From NCBI RefSeq assembly GCF_012489685.1, contig NC_080046.1, positions 35,737,176 through 35,801,175 of the forward strand: a DNA stretch of 64,000 nt, written 5' to 3'. Positions 34,601-49,190 of the stretch are shown here, in pieces; positions within the stretch are counted from its first letter, which is position 1; every line of letters starts with the position of its first letter. This stretch comes from Lotus japonicus (lineage: Eukaryota; Streptophyta; Magnoliopsida; Fabales; Fabaceae). The translations under genes were made by a program, and so were the position numbers. The notes under the pieces are model-generated. The model did no database searches and was not told where the DNA came from. It saw only the letters and a list, made by a program, of their open reading frames with translations.

Positions 34601-37310
34601 AGGCTGACACTTGAATAAAGTAGCTTCTTCTACCCCAAAAGCATATAAAATATGCTCAATTATGGGTTCCGGGGCAAAAGTTATGGCTGTTTGAAAGTTG
34701 CAGCCGAGTTAACCTTCAAAATTCAAACTGTAGGTTCCGTTTTCGATTTTTACCGGTTTCCCCCGTTTAATTCGGCTGGCACTTGAATAAACTAGCTTCT
34801 TCTACCCCAAAAGCATCTAAAATATTCTCAATTCTGGGTTACGGGGCAAAAGTTAGGGCTGTTTGAAAGTTGCAGCCGAGCTAACCTTCAAAATTCAACC
34901 TGTAGGTTCCGATTTATATTTTTACCTGTTTCCGCCGTTTAATTCGGCTTGCAGGTGAATAAAGTCGCTTCTTCTCTCCCAAAACTATATAAAATATGCT
35001 CAATTCTGGGTTTTGGGGAAAAAGTTATGGCTGTTTGAAGTTTGCAGCCGAATTAACCTTCAAAATTCAACCAATAGGTTCAGTTTTCTATTTTTACCGA
35101 TTTCCCCCGTTTAATTCGGCTGGCAGTTGAATAAACTAGCTTCTTATCTCCCAAAACTATATAAAATATGCTCAATTCTGGTTCCGGGGCAAAAGTTATG
35201 GCTGTTTGAAGTTTACAGCCGAACTAACCTTCAAAATTCAACCAGTAGGTTCCGTTTTCTATTTTTACCGATTTCCCCCGTTTAATTCGGCTGACAGTTG
35301 AATAAACTAGCTTCTTCTCTCCCAAAACCATATAAAATAAGCTCAATTCTGGGTTCCGGGGCAAAAGTTATGGCTGTTTGAAGTTTGCAGCCGAATTAAC
35401 CTTCAAAATTCAACCAGTAGGTTCCGATTTATATTTTTACCGGTTTCCCCCGTTTAATTCGGCTGACAGTTGAATAAACTAGCTTCTTCTCTCCCAAAAC
35501 CATATAAAATAAGCTCAATTCTGGGTTCCGGGGCAAAAGTTATGGCTGTTTGAAGTTTGCAGCCGAATTAACCTTCAAAATTCAACCAGTAGATTCCGTT
35601 TTCTATTTTTACTGATTTCCCCCGTTTAATTCGGCTGGCAGGTGAATAAAGTCGCTTCTTTTCTCCCAAAACTATATAAAATATGCTCAATTCTGGGTTC
35701 CGGGGCAAAAGTTATGGCTGTTTGAAGTTTGCAGCCGAATTAACCTTCAAAATTCAACCAGTAGGTTCCGTTTTCTATTTTTACTGATTTCCCCCGTTTA
35801 ATTTAGCTGACAGTTGAATAAACTAGCTTCTTCTCTCCCAAAACCATATAAAATATGCTCAATTCTGGGTTCCGGGGCAAAAGTTATGGCTGTTTGAAGT
35901 TTGCAGCCGAATTAACCTTCAAAATTCAACCAGTAGGTTCCGTTTTCTATTTTTACCGATGTCCCCCGTTTAATTAGGCTGACACTTGAATAAAGTAGCT
36001 TCTTCTACCCCAAAAACATAAAAAATATGCTCAATTCTGTGTTCCGGGGCAAAAGTTATGGTTGTTTCAAGTTTGCAGCCGAATTAACCTTCAAAATACA
36101 ACCAGTAGGTTCCGTTTTCTATTTTTACCGATTTCCCCCGTTTAATTCGGCTGACAGTTGAATAAACTAGCTCATTCTCTCCCAAAACCATATAAAATAA
36201 GCTCAATTTTGGGTTCCAGGGCAAAAGTTATGGCTGTTTGAAGTTTGCAGCCGAATTAACCATTAAAATTCAACCAGTAGGTTCCGTTTTCTATTTTTAC
36301 CGATTTCCCCCGTTTAATTCAGCTGGCAGATGAATAAAGTAGCTTCTTCTCTCCCAAAAGCATATAAAATATGCTCAATTCTGGGTTCCGGGGCAAAAGT
36401 TAGGGCTGTTTGAAAGTAAGATGCGAGTTAATCTTCAAAATTCAACCTGTAGGTTCCGACTTATATTTTTACTGATTTCTTCCGTCTAATTCGGCTGGCA
36501 GGTGAATAAACTAGCTTCTTCTCTCCCAAAACCATATAAAATAAGCTCAATTCTGGGTTCTGGGGCAAAAGTTATGGCTGTTTGAAGTTTGCAGCCGAAT
36601 TAACCTTCAAAATTCATCCAGTAGGTTCCGTTTTCTATTTTTACCGATTTCCCCCATTTAATTCGGCTGACAGTTGAATAAACTAGCTTCTTCTCTCCCA
36701 AAACCATATAAAATAAGCTCAATTTTGGGTTCCAGGGCAAAAGTTATGGCTGTTTGAAGTTTGCAGCCGAATTAACCTTCAAAATTCAACCAGTAGGTTC
36801 CGTTTTCTATTTTTACCGATTTCCCCCGTTTAATTTGGCTGACAGGTGAATAAAGTAGCTTCTTCTCTCCCAAAAGCATATAAAATATGCTCAATTCTGG
36901 GTTCCGGGGCAAAAGTTAGGGCTGTTTGAAAGTTGGATGCGAGTTAACCTGCAAAATTCAACCTGTAGGTTCCGACTTATATTTTTAGTGATTTCCCCCG
37001 TTTAATTCGGCTGGCAGGTGAATAAAGTCGCTTCTTTTCTCCCAAAACTATATAAAATATGCTCAATTCTAGGTTCCGGGGCAAAAGTTATGGCTGTTTG
37101 AAGTTTGCAGCCGAATTAACCTTCAAAATTCAACCAGTAGGTTCCGTTTTCTATTTTTACTGATTTCCCCCGTTTAATTTTGCTGACAGTTGAATAAACT
37201 AGCTTCTTCTCTCCCAAAACCATATAAAATATGCTCAATTCTGGGTTCCGGGGCAAAAGTTATGGCTGTTTGAAGTTTGCAGCCGAATTAACCTTCAAAA
37301 TTCAACCTGT
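28650..37310. repeat. Large tandem segmental duplication of about 25 monomers
   Basis: The block from about 28.65 to 32.8 kb is repeated from about 32.95 to 37.3 kb. Offset near the start is 4,299 bp (GGTTCCGGGC with one G missing at 28991 and 33290). After about 35.41 kb the offset is about 4,643 bp, so two extra monomers are present in the second copy. Private variants that recur in order include GGCGGACACTTG, AAGCATCTAAAATATTC, GAGCTAACC, GGTTCAGTTTTC and CTTATCTCCC. Confidence 0.85.
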
Positions 37311-37879
37311 AGGTTCGGTTTTCTATTTTTACCGATGTCCCCCGTTTAATTAGGCTGACACTTGAATAAAGTAGCTTCTTCTACCCCAAAAACATAAAAA
37401 AATATGCTCAATTCTGGGTTCCGGGGCAAAAGTTAGGGCTGTTTGAAAGTTGGATGCGAGTTAACCTTCAAAATTCAACCTGTAGGTTCCGATTTATATT
37501 TTTACCGGTTTCCCCCGTTTAATTCGGCTTGCAGGTGAATAAAGTCGCTTCTTCTCTCCCAAAACTATATAAAATATGCTCAATTCTGGGTTCCGGGGCA
37601 AAAGTTATGGCTGTTTGAAGTTTGCAGCCGAATTAACCTTTAAAATTCAACCAGTAGGTTCCGTTTTCTATTTTTACCGATTTCCCCCGTTTAATTCGGC
37701 TGCAAGTTGAATAAACTAGCTCATTCTCTCCCAAAACCATATAAAATAAGCTCAATTTTGGGTTCCAGGGCAAAAGTTATGGCTGTTTGAAGTTTGCAGC
37801 CGAATTAACCATTAAAATTCAACCAGTAGGTTCCGTTTTCTATTTTTACCGATTTCCCCCGTTTAATTCGGCTGGCAGA

Positions 37880-39880
37880 TGAATAAAGTAGCTTCTTCTC
37901 TCCCAAAAGCATATAAAATATGCTCAATTCTGGGTTCCGGGGCAAAAGTTAGGGCCGTTTGAAAGTTGGATGCGAGTTAATCTTCAAAATTCAACCTGTA
38001 GGTTCCGACTTATATTTTTACTGATTTCTTCCGTCTAATTCGGCTGGCAGGTGAATAAACTAGCTTCTTCTCTCCCAAAACCATATAAAATAAGCTCAAT
38101 TCTGGGTTCTGGGGCAAAAGTTATGGCTGTTTGAAGTTTGCAGCCGAATTAACCTTCAAAATTCAACCAGTAGGTTCCGTTTTCTATTTTTACCGATTTC
38201 CCCCGTTTAATTCGGTTGACAGTTGAATAAACTAGCTTCTTCTCTCCTAAAACCATATAAAATAAGCTCAATTTTGGGTTCCAGGGCAAAAGTTATGGCT
38301 GTTTGAAGTTTGCAGCCGAATTAACCATTAAAATTCAACCAGTAGGTTCCGTTTTCTATTTTTACCAATTTCCCCCGTTTAATTCAGCTAGCAGATGAAT
38401 AAAGTAGCTTCTTCTCTCCCAAAAGCATATAAAATATGCTCAATTCTGGGTTCCGGGGCAAAAGTTAGGGCTGTTTGAAACTTGGATGCGAGTTAACCTT
38501 CAAAATTCAACCTGTAGGTTCCGACTTATATTTTTACTGATTTCTTCGGTCTAATTCGGCTGGCAGGTGAATAAAGTCGCTTCTTCTCTCCCAAAACTAT
38601 ATAAAATATGCTCAATTCTGGGTTCCGGGGCAAAAGTTATGGCTGTTTGAAGTTTGCAGCCGAATTAACCTTCAAAACTCAACCTGTAGGTTCCGATTTA
38701 TATTTTTACCGGTTTCCCCCGTTTAATTCGGCTTGCAGGTGAATAAAGTCGCTTCTTCTCTCCCAAAACTATATAAAATAAGCTCAATTCTGGGTTCCGG
38801 GGCAAAAGTTATGGCTGTTTGAAGTTTGCAGCCGAATTAACCTTCAAAATTCAACCAGTAGGTTTCGTTTTCTATTTTTACCGATTTGCCCCGTTTAATT
38901 CGGCTGACAGTTGAATAAACTAGCTTCTTCTCTCCCAAAACCATATAAAATAAGCTCAATTTTGGGTTCCAGGGCAAAAGTTATGGCTGTTTGAAGTTTG
39001 CAGCCGAATGAACCTTCAAAATTCAACCAGTAGGTTCCGTTTTCTATTTTTACCGATTTCCCCCGTTTAATTTGGCTGGCAGATGAATAAAGTAGCTTCT
39101 TCTCTCCCAAAAGCATATAAAATATGCTCAATTCTGGGTTCCGGGGCAAAAGTTAGGGCTGTTTGAAAGTTGGATGCGAGTTAATCTTCAAAATTCAACC
39201 TGTAGGTTCCGACTTATATTTTTACTGATTTCTTCCGTCTAATTCGGCTGGCAGGTGAATAAACTAGCTTCTTCTCTCCCAAAACCATATAAAATAAGCT
39301 CAATTCTGGGTTCTGGGGCAAAAGTTATGGCTGTTTGAAGTTTGCAGCCGAATTAACCTTCAAAATTCAACCAGTAGGTTCCGTTTTCTATTTTTACCGA
39401 TTTCCCCCGTTTAATTCGGTTGACAGTTGAATAAACTAGCTTCTTCTCTCCTAAAACCATATAAAATAAGCTCAATTTTGGGTTCCAGGGCAAAAGTTAT
39501 GGCTGTTTGAAGTTTGCAGCCGAATTAACCATTAAAATTCAACCAGTAGGTTCCGTTTTCTATTTTTACCAATTTCCCCCGTTTAATTCAGCTAGCAGAT
39601 GAATAAAGTAGCTTCTTCTCTCCCAAAAGCATATAAAATATGCTCAATTCTGGGTTCCGGGGCAAAAGTTAGGGCTGTTTGAAACTTGGATGCGAGTTAA
39701 CCTTCAAAATTCAACCTGTAGGTTCCGACTTATATTTTTACTGATTTCTTCGGTCTAATTCGGCTGGCAGGTGAACAAAGTCGCTTCTTCTCTCCCAAAA
39801 CTATATAAAATATGCTCAATTCTGGGTTCCGGGGCAAAAGTTATGGCTGTTTGAAGTTTGCAGCCGAATTAACCTTCAAA
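37880..39880. repeat. Satellite duplication with 1,204-bp offset
   Basis: About 37880-38680 recurs at 39080-39880. Markers are GATTTCTTCGGTCTAATTCGG at about 38538 and 39742 and CTCCTAAAACCATATAAAATA at about 38244 and 39448. The offset equals 7 monomers. Confidence 0.7.
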
Positions 39881-42800
39881 ATTCAACCAGTAGGTTCCGT
39901 TTTCTATTTTTACTGATTTCCCCCGTTTAATTTTGCTGACAGTTGAATAAACTAGCTTCTTCTCTCCCAAAACCATATAAAATATGCTCAATTCTGGGTT
40001 CCGGGGCAAAAGTTATGGCTGTTTGAAGTTTGCAGCCGAATTAACCTTCAAAATTCAACCAGTAGGTTCCGTTTTCTATTTTTACCGATGTTCCCCGTTT
40101 AATTAGGCTGACACTTGAATAAAGTAGCTTCTTCTACCCCAAAAACATAAAAAATATGCTCAATTCAGGGTTCCGGGGCAAAAGTTATGGTTGTTTCAAC
40201 TTTGCAGCCGAATTAACCTTCAAAATTAAACCTGTAGGTTCCGTTTTCAATTTTTGCCGATTTCCCCCATTTAATTAGGCTGACACTTGAATAAAGTAGC
40301 TTCTTCTACCCCAAAAGCATATAAAATATGCTCAATTCTGGGTTCCGGGGCAAAAGTTAGGGCTGTTTGAAAGTTGGATGCGAGTTAATCTTCAAAATTC
40401 AACCTGTAGGTTCCGACTTATATTTTTACTGATTTCTTCCGTCTAATTCGGCTGGCAGGTGAATAAAGTAGCTTCTTCTCTCCCAAAACCATATAAAATA
40501 AGCTCAATTCTGGGTTCCGGGGCAAAAGTTATGGCTGTTTCAAGTTTGCAGCCGAATTAACCATCAAAAGTCAACCAGTAGGTTCCGTTTTCTATTTTTA
40601 ATGATTTCCCCCGTTTAATTCGGCTGGCAGGTGAATAAAGTAGCTTCTTCTCTCCCAAAAATATATAAAATATGCTCAATTCTGGGCTCCGGGGCAAAAG
40701 TTATGGCTGTTTGAAGTTTACAGCCGAATTAACCTTCAAAATTCAACCAGTAGGTTCCGTTTTCTATTTTTAATGATTTCCCCCGTTTAATTCGGCTGGC
40801 AGGTGAATAAACTAGCTTCTTCTCTCCCAAAACCATATAAAATAAGCTCAATTCTGGGTTCTGGGGCAAAAGTTATGGCTGTTTGAAATTTGCAGCCGAA
40901 TTAACCTTCAAAATTAAACCTGTAGGTTCCAATTTATATTTTTACCGGTTTCCCCTGTTTAATTCGGCTGGCATGTGAATAAAGTCGCTTCTTCTCTCCT
41001 AAAACTATATAAAATATGCTCAATTCTGGGTTCCGGGGAAAAAGTTAGGGCTGTTTGAAAGTAGCAGCCGAGTTAACCTTCAAAATTCAAACTGTAGGTT
41101 CCGTTTTCTATTTTTACCGGTTTCCCCCATTTAATTCGGTTGGCACTTGAATAAACTAGCTTCTTCTACCCCAAAAGCATATAAAATATTCTCAATTCTG
41201 GGTTCCGGGGCAAAAGTTATGGCTGTTTGAAGTTTGCAGCCGAATTAACCTTCAAAATTCAACCAGTAGGTTTCGTTTTCTATTTTTACCGATTTCCCCC
41301 GTTTAATTCGGCTGACAGTTGAATAAACTAGCTTCTTCTCTCCCAAAACCATATAAAATAAGCTCAATTTGGGGTTCCAGGGCAAAAGTTATGGCTGTTT
41401 GAAGTTTGCAGCCGAATGAACCTTCAAAATTCAACCAGTAGGTTCCGTTTTCTATTTTTACCGATTTCCCCCGTTTAATTTGGCTGGCAGGTGAATAAAG
41501 TAGCTTCTTCTCTCCCAAAAGCATATAAAATATGCTCAATTCTGGGTTCCGGGGCAAAAGTTAGGGCTGTTTGAAAGTTGGATGCGAGTTAACCTACAAA
41601 ATTCAACCTGTAGGTTCCGACTTATATTTTTACTGATTTCCCCCGTTTATTTCGGCTGACAGGTGAATAAAGTCGCTTCTTCTCTCCCAAAACTATATAA
41701 AATATGCTCAATTCTGGGTTCCGGGGCAAAAGTTATGGCTGTTTGAAAGTTTGCAGCCGAATTAACCTTCAAAATTCAACCTGTAGGTTCCGATTTATAT
41801 TTTTACCGGTTTCCCCCGTTTAATTCGGCTTGCAGGTGAATAAAGTCGCTTCTTCTCTCCCAAAAATATATAAAATATGCTCAATTCTGGGCTCCGGGGC
41901 AAAAGTTATGGCTGTTTGAAGTTTACAGCCGAATTAACCTTCAAAATTCAACCAGTAGGTTCCGTTTTCTATTTTTAATGATTTCCCCCGTTTAATTCGG
42001 CTGGCAGGTGAATAAAGTAGCTTCTTCTCTCCCAAAAGCATATAAAATATGCTCAATTCTGGGTTCCGGGGCAAAAGTTAGGGCTGTTTGAAAGTTGGAT
42101 GCGAGTTAACCTTCAAAATTCAACCTGTAGGTTCCGATTTATATTTTTACCGGTTTCCCCCGTTTAATTCGGCTTGCAGGTGAATAAAGTCGCTTCTTCT
42201 CTCCCAAAAATATATAAAATATGCTCAATTCTGGGCTCCGGGGTAAAAGTTATGGCTGTTTGAAGTTTACAGCCGAATTAACCTTCAAAATTCAACCAGT
42301 AGGTTCCGTTTTCTATTTTTAATGATTTCCCCCGTTTAATTCGGCTGGCAGGTGAATAAACTAGCTTCTTCTCTCCCAAAACCATATAAAATAAGCTCAA
42401 TTCTGGGTTCTGGGGCAAAAGTTATGGCTGTTTGAAATTTGCAGCCGAATTAACCTTCAAAATTAAACCTGTAGGTTCCAATTTATATTTTTACCGGTTT
42501 CCCCTGTTTAATTCGGCTGGCATGTGAATAAAGTCGCTTCTTCTCTCCTAAAACTATATAAAATATGCTCAATTCTGGGTTCCGGGGAAAAAGTTAGGGC
42601 TGTTTGAAAGTAGCAGCCGAGTTAACCTTCAAAATTCAAACTGTAGGTTCCGTTTTCTATTTTTACCGGTTTCCCCCATTTAATTCGGTTGGCACTTGAA
42701 TAAACTAGCTTCTTCTACCCCAAAAGCATATAAAATATTCTCAATTCTGGGTTACGGGGCAAAAGTTAGGGCTGTTTGAAAGTTGCAGCCGAGTTAACCT

Positions 42801-44989
42801 TCAAAATTCAACCTGTAGGTTCCGATTTATATTTTTACCTGTTTCCCCCGTTTAATTCGGCTTGCAGGTGAATAAAGTCGCTTCTTCTCTCCCAAAACTA
42901 AATAAAATATGCTCAATTCTGGGTTCCGGGGAAAAAGTTATGGCTCTTTGAAGTTTGCAGCCGAATTAACCTTCAAAATTCAACCAGTAGGTTCCGTTTT
43001 CTATTTTTACCGATTTCCCCCGTTTAATTCGGCTGACAGTTGAATAAACTAGCTTCTTCTCTCCCAAAACCATATAAAATAAGCTCAATTTTGGGTTCCA
43101 GGGAAAAAGTTATGGCTGTTTGAAGTTTACAGCCGAATTAACCTTCAAAATTCAACCAGTAGGTTCCGTTTTCTATTTTTACCGATTTCCCCCGTTTATT
43201 TCGGCTGGCAGGTGAATAAAGTAGCTTCTTCTCTCCCAAAAGCATATAAAATATGCTCAATTATGGGTTCCGGGGCAAAAGTTAGGGCTGTTTGAAAGTT
43301 GGATGCGAGTTAACCTTCAAAATTCAACCTGTAGGTTCCGATTTATATTTTTTCCGGTTTCCCCCGTTTAATTCGGCTGGCAGGTGAATAAAGTCGCTTC
43401 TTCTCTCACAAAACTATATAAAATATGCTCAATTCTGGGTTCCGGGGCAAAAGTTATGGATGTTTGAAGTTTGCAGCCGAATTAACCTTCAAAATTCAAC
43501 CAGTTGGTTCCGTTTTCTATTTGTACTAATTCCCCCCGTTTAATTTTGCTGACAGTTGAATAAACTAGCTTCTTCTCTCCCAAAACCATATAAAATATGC
43601 TCAATTCTGGGTTCGGGGCAAAAGTTATGGCTGTTTGAAGTTTGCAGCCGAATTAACCTTCAAAATACAACCAGTAGGTTCCGTTTTCTATTTTTACCGA
43701 TTTCCCCCGTTTAATTCGGCTGACAGTTGAATAAACTAGCTCATTCTTTCCCAAAACCATATAAAATAAGCTCAATTCTGGGTTCCGGGGCAAAAGTTAT
43801 GGCTGTTTCAAGTTTGCAGCCGAACTAACCTTCAAAATTCAACCAGTAGGTTCCGTTTTCTATTTTTACCGATTTCCCCCGTTTAATTCGGCTGGCAGGT
43901 GAATAAATAGCTTCTTCTCTCCCAAAAGCATATAAAATATGCTCAATTCTGGGTTCCGGGACAAAAGTTAGGGCTGTTTGAAAGTTGGATGCGAGTTAAC
44001 CTTCAAAATTCAACCTGTAGGTTCCGATTTATATTTTTACCGGTTTCCTCCGTTTAATTCGGCTTGCAGGTGAATAAAGTCACTTCTTCTCTCCCAAAAC
44101 TATATAAAATATGCTCAATTCTGAGTTCCGGGGCAAAAGTTATGGCTATTTGAAGTTTACAGCCGAATTAACCTTCAAAATTCAACCAGTAGGTTCCGTT
44201 TTCTATTTTTACCGATTTCCCCCGTTTAATTCGGCTGACAGTTGAATAAACTAGCTTCTTCTCTCCCAAAACCATATAAAATAAGCTCAATTCTGGGTTC
44301 TGGGGCAAAAGTTATGGCTGTTTGAAATTTGCAGCCGAATTAACCTTCAAAATTAAACCTGTAGGTTCCAATTTATATTTTTACCGGTTTCCCCTGTTTT
44401 ATTCGGCTGGCATGTGAATAAAGTCGCTTCTTCTCTCCTAAAACTATATAAAATATGCTCAATTCTGGGTTCCGGGGAAAAAGTTAGGGCTGTTTGAAAC
44501 TAGCAGCCGAGTTAACCTTCAAAATTCAAACTGTAGGTTCCGTTTTCTATTTTTACCGGTTTCCCCCGTTTAATTCGGTTGGCACTTGAATAAACTAGCT
44601 TCTTCTACCCCAAAAGCATATAAAATATTCTCAATTCTGGGTTACGGGGCAAAAGTTAGGGCTGTTTGAAAGTTGCAGCCGAATTATCCTTCAAAATTCA
44701 AACTGTAGGTTCCGATTTATATTTTTACCTGTTTCCCCCGTTTAATTCGGCTTGCAGGTGAATAAAGTCGCTTCTTCTCTCCCAAAACTATATAAAATAT
44801 GCTCAATTCTGGGTTTCGGGGAAAAAGTTATGGCTGTTTGAAGTTTGCAGCCGAATTAACCTTCAAAATTCAACCAGTAGGTTCCGTTTTCTATTTTTAC
44901 CGATTTCCCCCGTTTAATTCGACTGACAGTTGAATAAACTAGATTCTTCTCTCCCAAAACCATATAAAATAAGCTCAATTTTGGGTTCC

Positions 44990-47360
44990 AGGGAAAAAGT
45001 TATGGCTGTTTGAATTTTACAGCCGAATTAACCTTCAAAATTCGACCAGTAGGTTCCGTTTGCTATTTTTACCAATTTCCCCCGTTTAATTCGGCTGGCA
45101 GGTGAATAAAGTAGCTTCTTCTCTCCCAAAAGCATATAAAATATGCTCAATTCTGGGTTCCGGGGCAAAAGTTAGGGCTGTTTGAAAGTTGGATGCGAGT
45201 TAACCTTCAAAATTCAACCTGTAGGTTCCGAGTTATATTTTTACTGATTTCATCCGTCTAATTCGGCTGGCAGGTGAATAAAGTCGCTTCTTCTCTCCCA
45301 AAACCATATAAAATAAGCTCAATTTTGGGTTCCAGGGCAAAAGTTATGGCTGTTTGAAGTTTGCAGCCGAATTAACCTTCAAAATTCAACCAGTAGGTTC
45401 CGTTTTCTATTTTTACCGATTTCCCCCGTTTAATTCGGCTGGCAGGTGAATAAAGTAGCTTCTTCTCTCCCAAAAGCATATAAAATATGCTCAATTCTGG
45501 GTTCCGGGGCAAAAGTTAGGGTTGTTTGAAAGTTGGATGCGAGTTAACCTTCAAAATTCAACCTGTAGGTTCCGATTTATATTTTTACCGGTTTCCCCCG
45601 TTTAATTCGGCTTGCAGGTGAATAAAGTCGCTTCTTCTCTCCCAAAACTATATAAAATATGCTCAATTCTGGGTTCCGGGGCAAAAGTTATGGCTGTTTG
45701 AAGTTTACAGCCGAAATAACCTTCAAAATTCAACGAGTAGGTTCCGTTTTCTATTTTTACCGATTTCCCCCGTTTAATTCGGCTGGCAGGTGAATAAAGT
45801 AGCTTCTTCTCTCCCAAAAGCAGATAAAATATGCTCAATTCTGGGTTCCGGGGCAAAAGTTAGGGCTGTTTGAAAGTTGGATGCGAGTTAACCTTCAAAA
45901 TTCAACCTGTAGGTTCCGACTTATATTTTTACTGATTTCAGCCGTCTAATTCGGCTGGCAGGTGAATAAAGTTGCTTCTTCTCTCCCAAAACTATATAAA
46001 ATATGCTCAATTCTGGGTTTCGGGGCAAAAGTTATGGCTGTTTGAAGTTTGCAGCCGAATTAACCTTCAAAATTCAACCAGTTGGTTCCGTTTTCTATAT
46101 TTACTGATTTCCCCCGTTTAATTCGGCTGACAGTTGAATAAACTAGCTTCTTCTCTCCCAAAACCATATAAAATACGCTCAATTTTGGGTTCCAGGGAAA
46201 AAGTTATGGCTGTTTGAATTTTACAGCCGAATTAACCTTCAAAATTCAACCAGTAGGTTCCGTTTGCTATTTTTACCAATTTCCCCCGTTTAATTCGGCT
46301 GGCAGGTGAATAAAGTAGCTTCTTCTCTCCCAAAAGCATATAAAATATGCTCAATTCTGGGTTCCGGGGCAAAAGTTAGGGCTGTTTGAAAGTTGGATGC
46401 GAGTTAACCTTCAAAATTCAACCTGTAGGTTCCGAGTTATATTTTTACTGATTTCATCCGTCTAATTCGGCTGGCAGGTGAATAAAGTCGCTTCTTCTCT
46501 CCCAAAACTACATAAAATATGCTCAATTCTGGGTTCCGGGGCAAAAGTTATGGCTTTTTTAAGTTTGCAGCCGAATTAACCTTCAAAATTCAACCAGTTG
46601 GTTCCGTTTTCTATTTTTACTGATTTCCCTCGTTTAATTTTGCTGACAGTTGAATAAACTAGCTTCTTCTCTCCCAAAACCATATAAAATATGCTCAATT
46701 CTGGGTTCCGGGGCAAAAGTTATGGCTGTTTGAAGTTTGCAGCCGAATTAACCTTCAGAATTCAACCAGTAGGTTCCGTTTTCTATTTTTACCGATTTCC
46801 CCCGTTTAATTCGGCTGACAGTTGAATAAACTAGCTTCTTCTCTCCCAAAACCATATAAAATAAGCTCAATTTTGGGTTCCAGGGAAAAAGTTATGGCTG
46901 TTTGAATTTTACAGCCGAATTAACCTTCAAAATTCAACCAGTAGGTTCCGTTTGCTATTTTTACCAATTTCCCCCGTTTAATTCGGCTGGCAGGTGAATA
47001 AAGTAGCTTCTTCTCTCCCAAAAGCATATAAAATATGCTCAATTCTGGGTTCCGGGGCAAAAGTTAGGGCTGTTTGAAAGTTGGATGCGAGTTAACCTTC
47101 AAAATTCAACCTGTAGGTTCCGAGTTATATTTTTACTGATTTCATCCGTCTAATTCGGCTGGCAGGTGAATAAAGTCGCTTCTTCTCTCCCAAAACTATA
47201 TAAAATATGCTCAATTCTGGGTTCCGGGGCAAAAGTTATGGCTGTTTGAAGTTTGCAGCCGAATTAACCTTCAAAATTCAACCAGTTGGTTCCGTTTTCT
47301 ATTTTTACTGATTTCCCTCGTTTAATTTTGCTGACAGTTGAATAAACTAGCTTCTTCTCT
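44990..47360. repeat. Satellite segments repeated at 7- and 4-monomer offsets
   Basis: The pair of monomers with GAATTTTACAGCC, TTTGCTATTTTTACCAATTTC and CCGAGTTATATTTTTACTG appears near 45061, 46265 and 46953, giving offsets of 1,204 bp (7 monomers) and 688 bp (4 monomers). Confidence 0.75.
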
Positions 47361-47689
47361 CCCAAAACCATATAAAATATGCTCAATTCTGGGTTCCGGG
47401 GCAAAAGTTATGGCTGTTTGAAGTTTGTAGCCGAATTAACCTTCAAAATTTAACCAGTAGGTTCCGTTTTCTATTTTTACCGATTTCCCCCGTTTAATTC
47501 GGCTGACAGTTGAATAAACTAGCTTCTTCTCTCCCAAAACCATATAAAATAAGCTCAATTTTGGGTTCCAGGGAAAAAGTTATGGCTGTTTGAAGTTTAC
47601 AGCCGAATTAACCTTCAAAATTCAACGAGTAGGTTCCGTTTTCTATTTTTACCGATTTCCCCCGTTTAATTCGGCTGCCAGGTGAATAA

Positions 47690-49190
47690 AGTACCTTCTT
47701 CTCTCCCAAAAGCCTATAAAATATGCTCAATTCAGGGTTCCGAGGCAAAAGTTAGGGCTGTTTGAAAGTTGGATGCGAGTTAACCTTTAAAATTCATCCT
47801 GTAGGTTCCGATTTATATTTTTACCGGTTTCCCCCGTTTAATTCGGCTTGAAGGTGAATAAAGTCGCTTCTTCTCTCCCAAAACTATATAAAATATGCTC
47901 AATTCTGGGTTCCGGGGCAAAAGTTAGGGCTGTTTGAAAGTAGCAGCCGAGTTAACCTTCAAAATTCAAACTGTAGGTTCCGTTTTCTATTTTTACCGGT
48001 TTCCCCCGTTTAATTCGGTTGGCACTTGAATAAACTAGCTTCTTCTACCCCAAAAGCATATAAAATATTCTCAATTCTGGGTTACGGGGCAAAAGTTAGG
48101 GCAGTTTGAAAGTTGCAGCCGAGTTAACCTTTAAAATTCAACCTGTAGGTTCCGATTTATATTTTTACCGGTTTCCCCCGTTTAATTCGGCAGACAGTTG
48201 AATAAACTAGCTTCTTCTCTCCCAAAACCATATAAAATAAGCTCAATTCTGGGTTCTGGGGCAAAAGTTATGGCTGTTTGAAGTTTGCCGCCGAATTAAC
48301 CTTCAAAATTCATCCAGTAGGTTCCGTTTTCTATTTTTACCGATTTCCCCCGTTTAATTCGGCTGACAGTTGAATAAACTAGCTTCTTCTCTCCCAAAAC
48401 CATATAAAATATGCCCAATTCTGGGTTCCGGGGCAAAAGTTATGGCTGTTTGAAGTTTGCAGCCGAATTAACCTTCAAAATACAACCATTAGGTTCCGTT
48501 TTCTATTTTTACCGATTTCCCCCGTTTAATTCGGCTGACAGTTGAATAAACCAGCTTCTTCTCTCCCAAAACTATATAAAATAAGCTCAATTCTGGGTTC
48601 CGGGGAAAAAGTTATGGCTGTTTGAAGTTTGCAGCCGAATTAACCTTCAAAATACAACCAATAGGTTCCGTTTTCTATTCTTACCGATTTCCCCCGTTTG
48701 ATTCGGCTGGCAGGTGAATAAAGTAGCTTCTTCTCTCCCAAAAGCCTATAAAATATGCTCAATTCAGGGTTCCGAGGCTAAAGTTAGGGCTGTTTGAAAG
48801 TTGGATGCGAGTTAACCTTCAAAATTCATCCTGTAGGTTCCGATTTATATTTTTACCGGTTTCCCCCGTTTAATTCGGCTTGAAGGTGAATAAAGTCGCT
48901 TCTTCTCTCCCAAAACTATATAAAATATGCTCAATTCTGGGTTCCGGGGCAAAAGTTAGGGCTGTTTGAAAGTAGCAGCCGAGTTAACCTTCAAAATTCA
49001 AACTGTAGGTTCCGTTTTCTATTTTTACCGGTTTCCCCCGTTTAATTCGGTTGGCACTTGAATAAACTAGCTTCTTCTACCCCAAAAGCATATAAAATAT
49101 TCTCAATTCTGGGTTACGGGGCAAAAGTTAGGGCAGTTTGAAAGTTGCAGCCGAGTTAACCTTCAAAATTCAACCTGTAGGTTCCGACTT
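47690..49190. repeat. Satellite duplication with 1,032-bp (6-monomer) offset
   Basis: The variant AAGCCTATAAAATATGCTC followed by AATTCAGGGTTCCGAGGC occurs at 47711 and 48743. The following three monomers (CATCCTGTAGG, GGCTTGAAGG, GTAGCAGCCGAG, GGGCAGTTTG) match in order. Confidence 0.75.

Noticed and set aside
38895..39149. 84-residue minus-strand ORF, with near-identical ones at 41303-41557 and 45602-45856
   Set aside because: They are translations of the 172-bp satellite that happen to lack stops across one and a half monomers. Most monomers do not keep them open.
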